This document shows positions 1 through 5,801 of a DNA stretch of 8,717 bases, in pieces. Each line of letters starts with the position of its first letter. Position 1 is the first letter of the stretch. Source of the DNA: Gammaproteobacteria bacterium (lineage in GTDB: Bacteria; Pseudomonadota; Gammaproteobacteria; Steroidobacterales; GCA-2729495); NCBI GenBank assembly GCA_023150055.1, contig JAKLLP010000076.1, forward strand, positions 1 through 8,717, written 5' to 3'. A program made the position numbers and the translations under genes. The notes beneath the pieces were generated by a model. It did no database searches and was not told the DNA's origin. It was given only the letters and a program-made list of their open reading frames with translations.

Positions 1-197
1 AGGCTGATATCGGCGTGCCGCAGGATGGCTCGCAACGTGCCACGGTCCAGTTGGTGGTGCTCAGGGACGACCACCTGCGCGAACGGGGTGTTTCGTCGCA
101 TGACGATGTGGCTGCCCGCCTGACGCTTGCGGACGAAGCCTGCCTTCTCCAGCGCGCGCACGCACTGGCGGCCGGAAATCTGAGGCAGCTTCGTCAC
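1..197 (-). CDS. hicA: HicA-family mRNA interferase toxin, partial (C-terminus cut by window edge)
   Basis: Reading leftward from a GTG at 197-195, the frame is open to the window edge and gives 65 residues beginning MTKLPQISGRQCVRALEKAG. This matches the HicA/YcfA fold: an N-terminal helix after 'SGRQ', then FVRKRQAGSHIVMRR with the conserved Gly-Ser-His (H30 is the expected catalytic histidine), then VVVPEHHQLDRGTLRAILRHADIS. HicA toxins are small double-stranded-RNA-binding-fold proteins that cleave mRNA and are neutralised by HicB. Family members are usually about 60-80 residues, so only a few C-terminal residues should be missing. The GTG start overlaps the hicB stop by four bases (GTGA), so translation is probably coupled. 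The antitoxin gene comes first here, whereas the classical hicAB order has the toxin first. Assignment to HicA is secure from the motif and the partner gene; activity is inferred. Confidence 0.88.
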   Translation of the reverse strand, partial: MTKLPQISGRQCVRALEKAGFVRKRQAGSHIVMRRNTPFAQVVVPEHHQLDRGTLRAILRHADIS

Positions 198-430
198 ACA
201 GCGATGATGGTGGTGTCGAGCGTGTCTTCGGGCACCGGGCGGCCGTCGTCGCGGAGCGCGGCGATGTACGCCCCGATGGCTTCCTTGATGTTCTCGATGG
301 CCTCGTCGCGGGTGCGACCCTGGGTGACGCAACCGGGCAGGCTCGGGCACTCGGCCACCCAATAGCCATCCTGACCGCGGCTGATGACGACCTGTCTCAT
401 GGCGTCGGAGTCGAAATCCTCAATGGCCAT
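194..430 (-). CDS. hicB: HicB-family antitoxin, short form
   Basis: The protein contains MRQVVISRGQDGYWVAECPS followed by LPGCVTQGRTRDEAIENIKE and AIGAYIAALRDDGRPVPED, the typical HicB/UPF0150 partial RNase-H-like fold that binds and blocks HicA. The product is about 78 residues and ends right after the fold, so there is no C-terminal ribbon-helix-helix or HTH DNA-binding domain; autoregulation, if any, would need another route. The start is uncertain. The ATG at 430 (adjacent to a second ATG at 433) has GAGGGG about 7 bases upstream and was chosen. The ATG at 400 gives the commoner family N-terminus (MRQVV, 68 residues) but has no well-placed Shine-Dalgarno. A TAGAAT hexamer (437-432, minus strand) overlaps the upstream ATGs; if it is a -10 box, the transcript would begin near 425 and the ATG at 400 would be the true start. 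The hicA start overlaps its stop. Confidence 0.87.
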   Translation of the reverse strand: MAIEDFDSDAMRQVVISRGQDGYWVAECPSLPGCVTQGRTRDEAIENIKEAIGAYIAALRDDGRPVPEDTLDTTIIAV

Positions 431-538
431 CATTCTACCCCTCGTGCCGTGCAACGGCATGGCGGGCATCCTGACGCCGGTTAGGCTGTCGCACGGGCCG
501 GAAAACTGACGAGAATAGCCAGATTCAGTAGCGGTCGA

Positions 539-581
539 AGGTGCCGGCACCCTACACCGGCGGAAGTAGCTCCCGGCACCT
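539..581. repeat. Inverted repeat built on the GGTGCCGGCACC palindrome
   Basis: AGGTGCCGG at 539-547 is the exact reverse complement of CCGGCACCT at 573-581, with a 25-base spacer. The left arm is also part of a self-complementary 12-mer, GGTGCCGGCACC, at 540-551. It lies in the intergenic space between the divergent hicB and the VPLPA-CTERM gene. A closely related 13-mer occurs at 1505-1517. It could be a REP-like dispersed repeat or an operator; the sequence alone does not decide. Confidence 0.55.
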
Positions 582-693
582 CAACCCGCGGCTTGACGCC
601 CCCTGCCGGCGAGCGCAGCGTATTGGCCGTAAGAGGCCGGATGATTCTGCGACGAGCGAACCAGCCTCGGCGCGCAGACCGCAGGAGTCTCCC

Positions 694-1434
694 ATGACTC
701 GCAAGAGCGAACTGGCCCTGGCCATCTCCGCGGCCTTGCTTGCGGACAAGTCGCCGGCGGCCAGCATCAGCGTGAACCTCCTGGAAGTCCGGGAGCATTT
801 GAAAGGGTCGCACAACGTCGGCAACATCACGTCGTCGACGGCGACCTGGTCATACGATGACGTGTCCGGCCTATTGTCGCAGACCGGCGGCACGTTCAAC
901 GTGCGCTTCACCATGACGCCGACCACCAGGCTGTACCATCACTCGATCGCGGGCCTCGCAATCGGCAACGGCGGCGCGGCCAGCGCATCGAGCTTCGTCT
1001 GCACCGAAGGCAACTTCGGCGGTAACGTGGGTGCGAGCCTGTGCGGCAACTACAGCTTCGGCGCCAACTTCCTCGACGAGTCGACGGTCACCTGGGGCCC
1101 GGGCACCGCTGCTGCGCGCACCCTTGGCGGCGACGATATGGCGCTCGGCGCGCAGGCCACCGTCGCGCTGTATGACGCGTTCGGCACCGTCAGCTGGGAC
1201 GGTCACACCCTGACCATCGGCAACATGGTCTGCAATCCGGCAGCGCCGGGCTCGCTTTTTTGCCAGGGCCACCCATACCCCTATAACGCCAACGAGGGTT
1301 ACTCCTTCGTGTTGAGCGAGGCCCCAGTTCCCGTTCACGCGGCCGCCTGGCTGTTCGGTGCCGGGTTGAGGGGGTTGATGAGCAGGGCGCGACGCCGTGC
1401 GGGTCCCGCAATGCCGGTGTCGCGACCCGGCTAA
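694..1434 (+). CDS. Secreted protein with degenerate VPLPA-CTERM (PEP-CTERM-like) sorting tail
   Basis: The 246-residue product starts at ATG 694, chosen because AGGAG (683-687) lies 6 bases upstream; the open frame extends further 5' but has no ribosome site there. The N-terminus, MTRKSELALAISAALLADKS, looks like a signal peptide, with cleavage plausible near PAAS-ISV (residues 21-27), although DKS before that site is unusual. The middle is Gly/Ser/Thr/Ala-rich, predicted beta-rich, with four cysteines (C103, C117, C180, C190) that could form two disulfides. The C-terminus reads VPVHAAAWLFGAGLRGLMSRARRR (split: VPVHAAAWLFGAGL at about 212-225, then RGLMSRARRR). It resembles the VPLPA-CTERM tripartite signal of motif, hydrophobic helix and Arg-rich end, recognised by exosortases. 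It deviates at VPVH instead of VPLP and has an Arg inside the membrane helix (R226), so sorting may be impaired. The function of the body is unknown. Confidence 0.8.
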   Translation: MTRKSELALAISAALLADKSPAASISVNLLEVREHLKGSHNVGNITSSTATWSYDDVSGLLSQTGGTFNVRFTMTPTTRLYHHSIAGLAIGNGGAASASSFVCTEGNFGGNVGASLCGNYSFGANFLDESTVTWGPGTAAARTLGGDDMALGAQATVALYDAFGTVSWDGHTLTIGNMVCNPAAPGSLFCQGHPYPYNANEGYSFVLSEAPVPVHAAAWLFGAGLRGLMSRARRRAGPAMPVSRPG

Positions 1435-1504
1435 CCGTTGTCGTTGCCCGGTGCGTACGGCCGGTAGCGGAAAAGCGACCCATTTACTTAAGCCGTCGGG
1501 TGGA

Positions 1505-1517
1505 GGTGCCCGGCACC
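1505..1517. repeat. GGTGCC-c-GGCACC palindrome
   Basis: This 13-base near-perfect palindrome sits immediately downstream of the DUF4404 stop codon, in the convergent gap after the VPLPA-CTERM gene. It has the same core as the inverted repeat at 539-581. No T-run follows on either strand, so a standard intrinsic terminator is not supported. Confidence 0.45.
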
Positions 1518-1518
1518 C

Positions 1519-1782
1519 TCAAATCCCGAGCTTGGCGAGCGTGTCCGTCAGCTGGCCGATCACCGCCGCGAGGCGCGGATGCTCCGCCTCGATCCGCAGC
1601 GTCGCCTCCCGCAACTGGGCGGCAGCGCCCTCGGGCACTTCGCCGGCCGGCTCCCCGGTCACCACAAGGATGTCCTGCAGTGCCTGCTCGAGCATCCGCC
1701 GCGACTCCGCATCGACGGACCGCGCGCCGGCGAGCTCGCGGTGCAACTCCTCGAGCAACTCCCTCAACCTGGTCGTACCCAT
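1519..1782 (-). CDS. DUF4404 family protein
   Basis: The product is 87 residues from the ATG at 1782 (MGTTRLRELLEELHRELAGA) and ends EAEHPRLAAVIGQLTDTLAKLGI-stop (last part, LTDTLAKLGI). The Leu/Glu-rich helices and the 'EHPxLAxxIGxLxDxLAxxGI' end match DUF4404, a small, all-helical proteobacterial family of unknown function. No signal peptide, membrane segment or catalytic motif is visible, so it is expected to be cytoplasmic. An in-frame GTG at 1800 would add six residues (MKECIG), but the family normally begins close to the RLRELLEEL helix, so the ATG is preferred; neither start has a strong Shine-Dalgarno. It stands alone on the minus strand, convergent with the VPLPA-CTERM gene and divergent from the HD-GYP gene. 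Family assignment is from memory of the consensus. Confidence 0.75.
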   Translation of the reverse strand: MGTTRLRELLEELHRELAGARSVDAESRRMLEQALQDILVVTGEPAGEVPEGAAAQLREATLRIEAEHPRLAAVIGQLTDTLAKLGI

Positions 1783-1994
1783 ACCGATACACTCTTTCAC
1801 CCGATGAGCCCATTATGGAGACTCGTCGCTCCGGTTATCCAGCATCGAGCTGCGATACCACACCCGACCGGCCCGGTTTGGCATAATCGCGCGTAGGGTC
1901 CACCGTGCGGCGCGTCACAGTTTGAGCACCGGCTGGTTGTTAGAGTGCAATTGCCAGACGAGCTGATAAAAAAAGAACAAACACAGGAATAACC

Positions 1995-3185
1995 ATGGGT
2001 CCGTCGCCGGCCCACCGGCTCATACCGACCAGGACGGAGTTCCTTCAGCCCGGGATGTACGTGGCTGAGCTCGACCGTTCGTGGTTGCATTCGCCGTTCC
2101 CGGGAACAGGCTTCCTGATCACATCCCAGGCGCAGATCGAACAACTGCGGCTGGTCTGTGCCTACGTCTACGTGGACCCCGCGCTGAGCGAGGTGCCTGC
2201 CGGAGCGCGCACTGACAAGACCGCTGCGTTCCCTGGGCAAAGGTCGGCTGCGCCGCTTGATGCGGCCCGGCGCGTCGTGGAAATTGCCGTGCGCGAGGTG
2301 GCTCGTCTCGTCCGCAAGGCCCGGCGCACGGGCGCGGTCGAGATCGACCTGCTGGACGGTTGCGCCAACCTGCTGGTCGAGCAGCTGCGGACCGACCCCG
2401 AGTCGCTGCATCTCGTGCTGCGCACCGATGAGCAGGGCAGCTTCCTGTACCGCCGCGCGGTCGGTACTGCGGCGGTCGCCATCACCCTCGGCCACCGGAT
2501 CGGCCTCGATCAACAGGCGCTGCGCACGGTGGCCATCGGTGGTCTGCTGCTCGACCTCGGCAAGATTGCCGTGCCGGTACCGATACTCGCCAAGCCGATG
2601 GCGCTCGCCGACGCCGAGCAGGCCTACGTGCGCCGTCATGTCGAGCGCGGCCTGGAGCTGCTCGCCAGATGCGATCCGCCGGCACGCGCGCTGGAGATGA
2701 TCGCGGGACACCACGAACGCATCGACGGCAGTGGCTACCCGCACGGCCTGCATGGCACCCAGATCCCGCTGTTTGCCCGGATCGCTGCGATTGCCGATGC
2801 CTACGATGCCATGACGCTCAACCGGCGCTACGCCGCCGCGGTCTCGCCGCACACGGCGTTGCGCCAGCTCGACGGCTTACGGGACGAGAACTACGATGCC
2901 GCCCTCGTCAGCGAGCTGATCCGGGCGCTCGGCCTCTACCCGGTGGGCACACTGGTGGAACTGTCGGATGGGGGGCTCGGGGTGGTCTGCGGACACGAGC
3001 CGCGCCATCCGCTGCAGCCGCGCCTGGTGGTCACTCACGACGCCAGCCGGCAAGCGGTCGCCGAGCCCCATGTCGTCACCACCAACGGCGCGACGGGTAT
3101 CGTGCGCAGCCTGCCGCCGAACGTGGTGCAGATCGACAGCAAGCGCCTGGTCGCTGCGCTGCACAGGTTTCACCACGCCGCCTGA
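1995..3185 (+). CDS. DUF3391 + HD-GYP domain protein with degenerate HD motif
   Basis: The product is 396 residues. ATG 1995 is supported by AGGA at 1985-1988, six bases upstream. Residues about 9-65 (FLQPGMYVAELDRSWLHSPF, then GFLITSQAQIEQLRLVCAYV YVD) are DUF3391, the domain that precedes many HD-GYP domains. Residues about 145-315 are HD-GYP, a family that hydrolyses or binds cyclic-di-GMP. Retained features are H215 (RRHVERG), the H239-H240 pair in GHHERIDGSGYP with G247-Y248-P249, and D268 in IADAYDAM. Two metal ligands are altered: the first helix His is Arg (R154 in FLYRRAVGTA), and the eponymous HD dyad reads L186-D187 (LLLDLGKI instead of LLHDIGKI). The C-terminal part, YPVGTLVELSDGGLGVV, is the usual tail of this architecture. 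Phosphodiesterase activity is therefore doubtful; a cyclic-di-GMP-binding or scaffold role is inferred. It is probably a single-gene transcript, since the next gene has its own promoter-like sequence. Confidence 0.93.
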   Translation: MGPSPAHRLIPTRTEFLQPGMYVAELDRSWLHSPFPGTGFLITSQAQIEQLRLVCAYVYVDPALSEVPAGARTDKTAAFPGQRSAAPLDAARRVVEIAVREVARLVRKARRTGAVEIDLLDGCANLLVEQLRTDPESLHLVLRTDEQGSFLYRRAVGTAAVAITLGHRIGLDQQALRTVAIGGLLLDLGKIAVPVPILAKPMALADAEQAYVRRHVERGLELLARCDPPARALEMIAGHHERIDGSGYPHGLHGTQIPLFARIAAIADAYDAMTLNRRYAAAVSPHTALRQLDGLRDENYDAALVSELIRALGLYPVGTLVELSDGGLGVVCGHEPRHPLQPRLVVTHDASRQAVAEPHVVTTNGATGIVRSLPPNVVQIDSKRLVAALHRFHHAA

Positions 3186-3260
3186 TCCGCTCTGCGGCTG
3201 GCCGCCTTTTCTCCTCCGGCGATCGCAAACTGGCCTCGAGTGCCCGGTTGTCTCGCCACG

Positions 3261-3289
3261 ATCACCTGAGTCCGACAGGCTGCTAGACT
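3261..3289 (+). promoter_or_regulatory. Putative extended -10 promoter giving a leaderless GST transcript
   Basis: TGC-TAGACT (3281-3289) is an extended -10 motif whose hexamer ends seven bases before the GST ATG at 3297, so initiation at the usual distance would fall on the start codon itself. A weak -35-like ATCACC (3261-3266) lies 17 bases upstream. No Shine-Dalgarno is present, which fits a leaderless message. Confidence 0.45.
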
Positions 3290-3296
3290 GGCGGTC

Positions 3297-3977
3297 ATGT
3301 CGAAAGTCGAGCTGTTCAGTTTCGAAGCCTGCCCGTACGCGCAGCGCACGCGCATGGTGCTCATCGAAAAAGGCATCGAGTTCGATCTCGTCGAAATCGA
3401 CCTGTTCAACCGCCCCGCGTGGTTCCGGGACGTTTCGCCCTACGGCAAGGTGCCGGTACTGCGACACGATGGCCGCGCCATCTACGAATCCGCCATCATC
3501 AACCAGTATCTCGACGAGGCATTCCCCGAGCCGCCGATGATGCCGGCCGATCCGTTCGGTCGAGCGCAGGCGCGCATCTGGATGGATTACTGCGAGACGC
3601 GATTCCTGCCCGCCACCCATCGCCTCATGGCCGAGCGCAGCGACCCGGGCAAGACGACGGCAAATCGCGACAAGCTGACGGAGGTGCTGCGCTTCATCGA
3701 GCACGAAGCACTGCGCAAACTCGGCGAGGGTCCGTTCTGGATGGGCGCCCGCCCGACGCTGGTGGATTTCCAGTTCCTGCCGTTCTTCGAACGCTTCGCG
3801 GTATACGAGGAACTGGCCGGGGCGCGCTGGCCGGAGGACTGCCCGCGGCTGCGGCAGTGGTACCAGGTCCTCGCCGAGCGCAGCAGCTTCATCCAGACCC
3901 GCCATACGCTCGACTTCCACCTCGAACAGCAGCGCAAGCTCACCGAAGCACGCACCGCGGCGGCCGGCAAAACTTAG
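3297..3977 (+). CDS. Glutathione S-transferase family protein, omega-like (CPYA active site)
   Basis: The 226-residue product has the standard two-domain GST layout. The N-terminal thioredoxin-like domain (about 1-80) carries CPYAQR with C12 as the likely catalytic or glutathione-mixed-disulfide cysteine, the cis-proline in KVPVL (P54), and the glutathione-contacting E64-S65 in AIYESAIINQYLDE. The all-helical C-terminal domain (about 88-210) includes ARPTLVDFQFLPFFERF, with the conserved Asp (D157) of the N-capping box. A cysteine in place of Ser/Tyr points to omega/beta-like GSTs, which act as thioltransferases, dehydroascorbate reductases or glutathionyl reductases rather than classical conjugating enzymes; SspA-type stress proteins are a related alternative. 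The substrate cannot be told. It is cytosolic, with no signal peptide. The start codon is preceded by TGCTAGACT and no ribosome site, so translation may be leaderless. Confidence 0.9.
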   Translation: MSKVELFSFEACPYAQRTRMVLIEKGIEFDLVEIDLFNRPAWFRDVSPYGKVPVLRHDGRAIYESAIINQYLDEAFPEPPMMPADPFGRAQARIWMDYCETRFLPATHRLMAERSDPGKTTANRDKLTEVLRFIEHEALRKLGEGPFWMGARPTLVDFQFLPFFERFAVYEELAGARWPEDCPRLRQWYQVLAERSSFIQTRHTLDFHLEQQRKLTEARTAAAGKT

Positions 3978-4032
3978 GTTCTTCGCCCATTGGCGGGGCT
4001 GCCGTTGGCGTGAGCCTGGCGCGCTGATGGCG

Positions 4033-4164
4033 GTCAACGCGACGGATGGACCGCCCTTGCGGCGGGAGGTCTCCGAAGTCGCTCCCCGATACTCGCTTTG
4101 TTCGGAGACCCCCGCCTCCGGGCGGTCCGGCGGTGGCAGGTCGTCAACGTATGGGTGGACCGCC
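4033..4164. repeat. Imperfect direct repeats flanking the large hairpin
   Basis: GTCAACG followed by TGGACCGCC occurs at 4033-4039 with 4047-4055 and again at 4143-4149 with 4156-4164, about 110 bases apart, with one base pair difference in spacing. The first copy overlaps the left outer arm of the 4048-4128 hairpin. A third, shorter match (TCAACGTAT) occurs at 4496-4504. Confidence 0.45.
4048..4128. repeat. Long two-part hairpin (25 bp of stem)
   Basis: The outer stem GGACCGCCC (4048-4056) pairs perfectly with GGGCGGTCC (4120-4128). The inner stem at 4061-4077 (ending GGTCTCCGAA) pairs with 4101-4116 (starting TTCGGAGACC) over 16 bp with one bulged A at 4067. The two stems are separated by a small internal loop, and the apical loop is 23 bases. 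There is no T-run after it on either strand, so it is not a canonical terminator. Confidence 0.7.
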
Positions 4165-4398
4165 ACACCAGCCAGCGACACCGGGAAGTCTTGGCAGGGT
4201 ACCGTTCTGGAAGGTGGCGCGGAGCGGCGGCATCCCGGCCGCCGTCACCTCAGCAGTAAGGATTGCTTTATGGCTGGCGTGACGGGTTCTGACGGAGACG
4301 CGCAAGCCTTGCTTGCTCACGCCTGCTCGGCCAGCCGGCCGATGGGCTCTGCCCGGGGACCGGCCGAGTTCCACGCGGACGCTGCGTCTGGCGCCCCA

Positions 4399-4582
4399 GG
4401 GCTGGTGGCGGTGACGTCAAGGCGGGCGTGTGGAGCCAGCGGAGCAGGATGCGGAGCGCAGGCCTTGCTCCATAGCGCACTGGTAGTTGGACAGATCAAC
4501 GTATCTGGTGAGGTACTCGAGCGAGCGCAGCACAGGGATGTGCGCAGCGAGCGTCCCGTCGCGACGTCACCGCCGCCAGCCC
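4399..4582. repeat. MITE-like element bounded by 20-bp inverted repeats
   Basis: The left arm 4399-4418 (GGGCTGGTGGCGGTGACGTC) and the reverse complement of the right arm 4563-4582 agree at 19 of 20 positions; the single difference would still form a G-U pair in RNA. The arms enclose 144 bases without a convincing gene. No target-site duplication is visible next to the arms. It could be a small non-autonomous mobile element or a long-range RNA stem. Confidence 0.55.
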
Positions 4583-4638
4583 AAGCAGCAGCGCGCCAGT
4601 CTCACACCAACGGCATCCCCGCCAATGAGCGAAGAACC

Positions 4639-4677
4639 AAAAAAAAGCGGCCCGAGCCATGAAGGCATGCGGGCCGC
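4639..4677 (-). terminator. Rho-independent terminator of the SYLF gene
   Basis: On the minus strand, GCGGCCCG (4677-4670) and CGGGCCGC (4654-4647) form a perfect 8-bp GC-rich stem, with further short pairing inside the 15-base loop, followed directly by eight T (complement of the A-run 4646-4639). It lies 30 bases past the stop at 4707, the expected position for this gene's terminator. Confidence 0.92.
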
Positions 4678-4706
4678 AATGCGGAGGAACCGTTGCGGGA
4701 GCGGGT

Positions 4707-5507
4707 CTAGAAGGAGCCCTCCACGGCGGGCGCGGCTTCTTCGTTGATCCCGTAGGTGCGCACGCCTGCCGGCGGCGGCGCGTCCATCTCGGGGTCGCGG
4801 CTCGCCGCGCGCGTGGCGGGCTGGCGGTTCGGGGCCGGCGTCATGGCGGTCAGCGTGTCGACAAACCGACGCCCGGAGGTCGGAGCGGGGATGCTGGTAT
4901 CGAACAGAATCTTCCCGGGGTTGGCCTCGCCTGCGTAGAACTGCGCGTTGGATTTGCGGTCCATGCTGAGCACGCCGCCCTGGAGCGAGATGCCGGCAAA
5001 GAAGCCGCGGTTACGGGAGTAGGAGTAAATCTCGCTCTGCATCCGCAAATCCGTGGCGGCCACCGCTTTGCGGCCGACCGGACCGGCGGCGATCGAGGCA
5101 TCGCCGCCGAGCGTGATCTTGCCGCTCGCCAGGCCATCGAGTGCCCGCTGGGTCTTGAACACCAGGATCAGGTCCGTCGACTGCACGCCGGCCTGGAAGC
5201 CGAAGCTGCCCTGGGTCAGTTGCACGAAGGCGGGGTTGCTCCATTGGCCGTCAGCTCGCCGGGCGACGACGATCCCCCTGCCGAAGGTGCCGCCGAACAT
5301 GAAGCCGGCCTTGATGGTGCTCGGGATGACCGCGATCGCGTAGGCGCGGTTCAGGAGTGCCGGCGGGATCGCGTTTTCCGGCATGCGCTTGAGGTCCTGA
5401 AGGATCTGGGTGGCGGTGTCGACGCGGATGTCGAGTGGCGAGGCCTGCGCGCTGAGTCCGGTCAGGCCGAGCAGCGTCGCGGCAACAGTGGCAATGAGTC
5501 TCGTCAT
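4707..5507 (-). CDS. Secreted SYLF / Ysc84-like lipid-binding domain protein
   Basis: The 266-residue product begins at ATG 5507, set by a strong GGAGGG seven bases upstream (5520-5515). MTRLIATVAATLLGLTGLSA then QAS-PLD is a Sec signal peptide with cleavage expected after QA (residue 22). Residues about 50-195 are the SYLF (DUF500, Ysc84) domain: AYAIAVIPSTIKAGFMFGGT, GRGIVVARRADGQWSNPAFV, QLTQGSFGFQAGVQSTDLIL, and later RNRGFFAGISLQGGVLSMD. Eukaryotic SYLF domains bind phosphoinositides and actin; bacterial secreted versions are thought to sit in the periplasm or on the outer membrane, with no settled role. The last 45 or so residues (Ala/Pro-rich, TPAPNRQPATRAASRDPE onward) look disordered. 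There is no lipobox cysteine, so it is not a lipoprotein. It is a monocistronic unit with its own promoter (5579-5606) and terminator. Confidence 0.92.
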   Translation of the reverse strand: MTRLIATVAATLLGLTGLSAQASPLDIRVDTATQILQDLKRMPENAIPPALLNRAYAIAVIPSTIKAGFMFGGTFGRGIVVARRADGQWSNPAFVQLTQGSFGFQAGVQSTDLILVFKTQRALDGLASGKITLGGDASIAAGPVGRKAVAATDLRMQSEIYSYSRNRGFFAGISLQGGVLSMDRKSNAQFYAGEANPGKILFDTSIPAPTSGRRFVDTLTAMTPAPNRQPATRAASRDPEMDAPPPAGVRTYGINEEAAPAVEGSF

Positions 5508-5578
5508 GTTTCTTCCCTCCTTAAGGTACTGGGAACCCGCGGCCCTTCTTGACGAGACCTTACGAGCGTTGGGCGTAA

Positions 5579-5606
5579 TGTATAGCAAATCAGTTCGTTA
5601 TGTAAG
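5579..5606 (-). promoter_or_regulatory. Sigma70-type promoter of the SYLF gene
   Basis: On the minus strand, CTTACA (5606-5601, four of six matches to TTGACA) is followed by a 16-base spacer ending in TGC and then TATACA (5584-5579), an extended -10. Transcription would start about 65 bases before the ATG at 5507. Local AT content is clearly above that of the surrounding DNA. This is a prediction from motif only. Confidence 0.5.
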
Positions 5607-5713
5607 AGTCTTTTCACCTGAGATGAGCCGAGAGCTGTAGGTGGCGGAAAATCAGCGGTTTAGCAAATCGCCCAGTCCCGATGCCCTTGATGGAAAAAAG
5701 GGGGGGGCAGAAA

Positions 5714-5801
5714 GGGGGACAGTGACCCTTTTCCCAAGCTGCAACCGCCCGGATGTCAGATGCGGCGGGTTGGGAATCGGGAAAAGGGTCACTGTGCCCC
5801 C
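5714..5801. repeat. REP-like inverted pair (REPIN-type element)
   Basis: ACAGTGACCCTTTTCCC at 5719-5735 is the exact reverse complement of 5779-5795, and the G5/C5 blocks at 5714-5718 and 5797-5801 extend the pairing to 22 bp with one bulged base (5796). The 43-base loop contains a further CAACC/GGTTG pair (5742-5746 with 5768-5772). Short GGGGACAG...TTTTCC-type sequences in inverted pairs are typical of REP elements moved in trans by RAYT (TnpA-REP) transposases; no transposase is present here. Confidence 0.7.

Larger units (their letters stand above)
3978..4706. other. Gene-free region rich in inverted repeats
   Basis: About 730 bases between the GST stop and the SYLF stop. Reading frames exist on both strands (for example 4027-4662 plus and 4144-4374 minus), but none shows a recognisable domain, a good ribosome site or a family-like ending, and one runs into the terminator at 4639. 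What can be seen is structure: a large hairpin at 4048-4128 flanked by imperfect direct repeats, a 6-bp GC hairpin at 4225-4244 (CGGCGG/CCGCCG), a 20-bp inverted repeat enclosing 4399-4582, and the SYLF terminator. It may be a decayed mobile element, a cluster of small non-autonomous repeats or a structured RNA. Confidence 0.6.

Noticed and set aside
1882..1887. CATAAT as a -10 box for the HD-GYP gene
   Set aside because: There is no convincing -35 at the right distance, and it lies over 100 bases before the start codon; similar AT-rich hexamers occur by chance.
1797..2852. 351-codon open frame on the minus strand
   Set aside because: Shadow of the HD-GYP gene, with no domain and no ribosome site.
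3194..3210. GCGG-CTGG-CCGC followed by CTTTT after the HD-GYP stop, possible terminator
   Set aside because: The stem is only 4 bp and the T-run has four bases; too weak to call.
2877..4181. 434-codon open frame on the minus strand
   Set aside because: It overlaps the HD-GYP and GST genes, both of which have strong domain evidence on the plus strand; its own product shows no recognisable motif.
4144..4374. 76-codon minus-strand frame in the gene-free region
   Set aside because: It looks vaguely protein-like, but no family or ribosome site could be identified. Left as unexplained sequence; a protein search would settle it.
4027..4662. 211-codon plus-strand frame filling the gene-free region
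   Set aside because: It has no recognisable domain and no ribosome site, it crosses several hairpins, and its end reads through the SYLF terminator (KKKRPEP from the A-run and GC stem).
5583..5669. 9-base direct repeat TAGCAAATC at 5583-5591 and 5661-5669
   Set aside because: Too short to distinguish from chance, and only one copy overlaps the predicted SYLF promoter.
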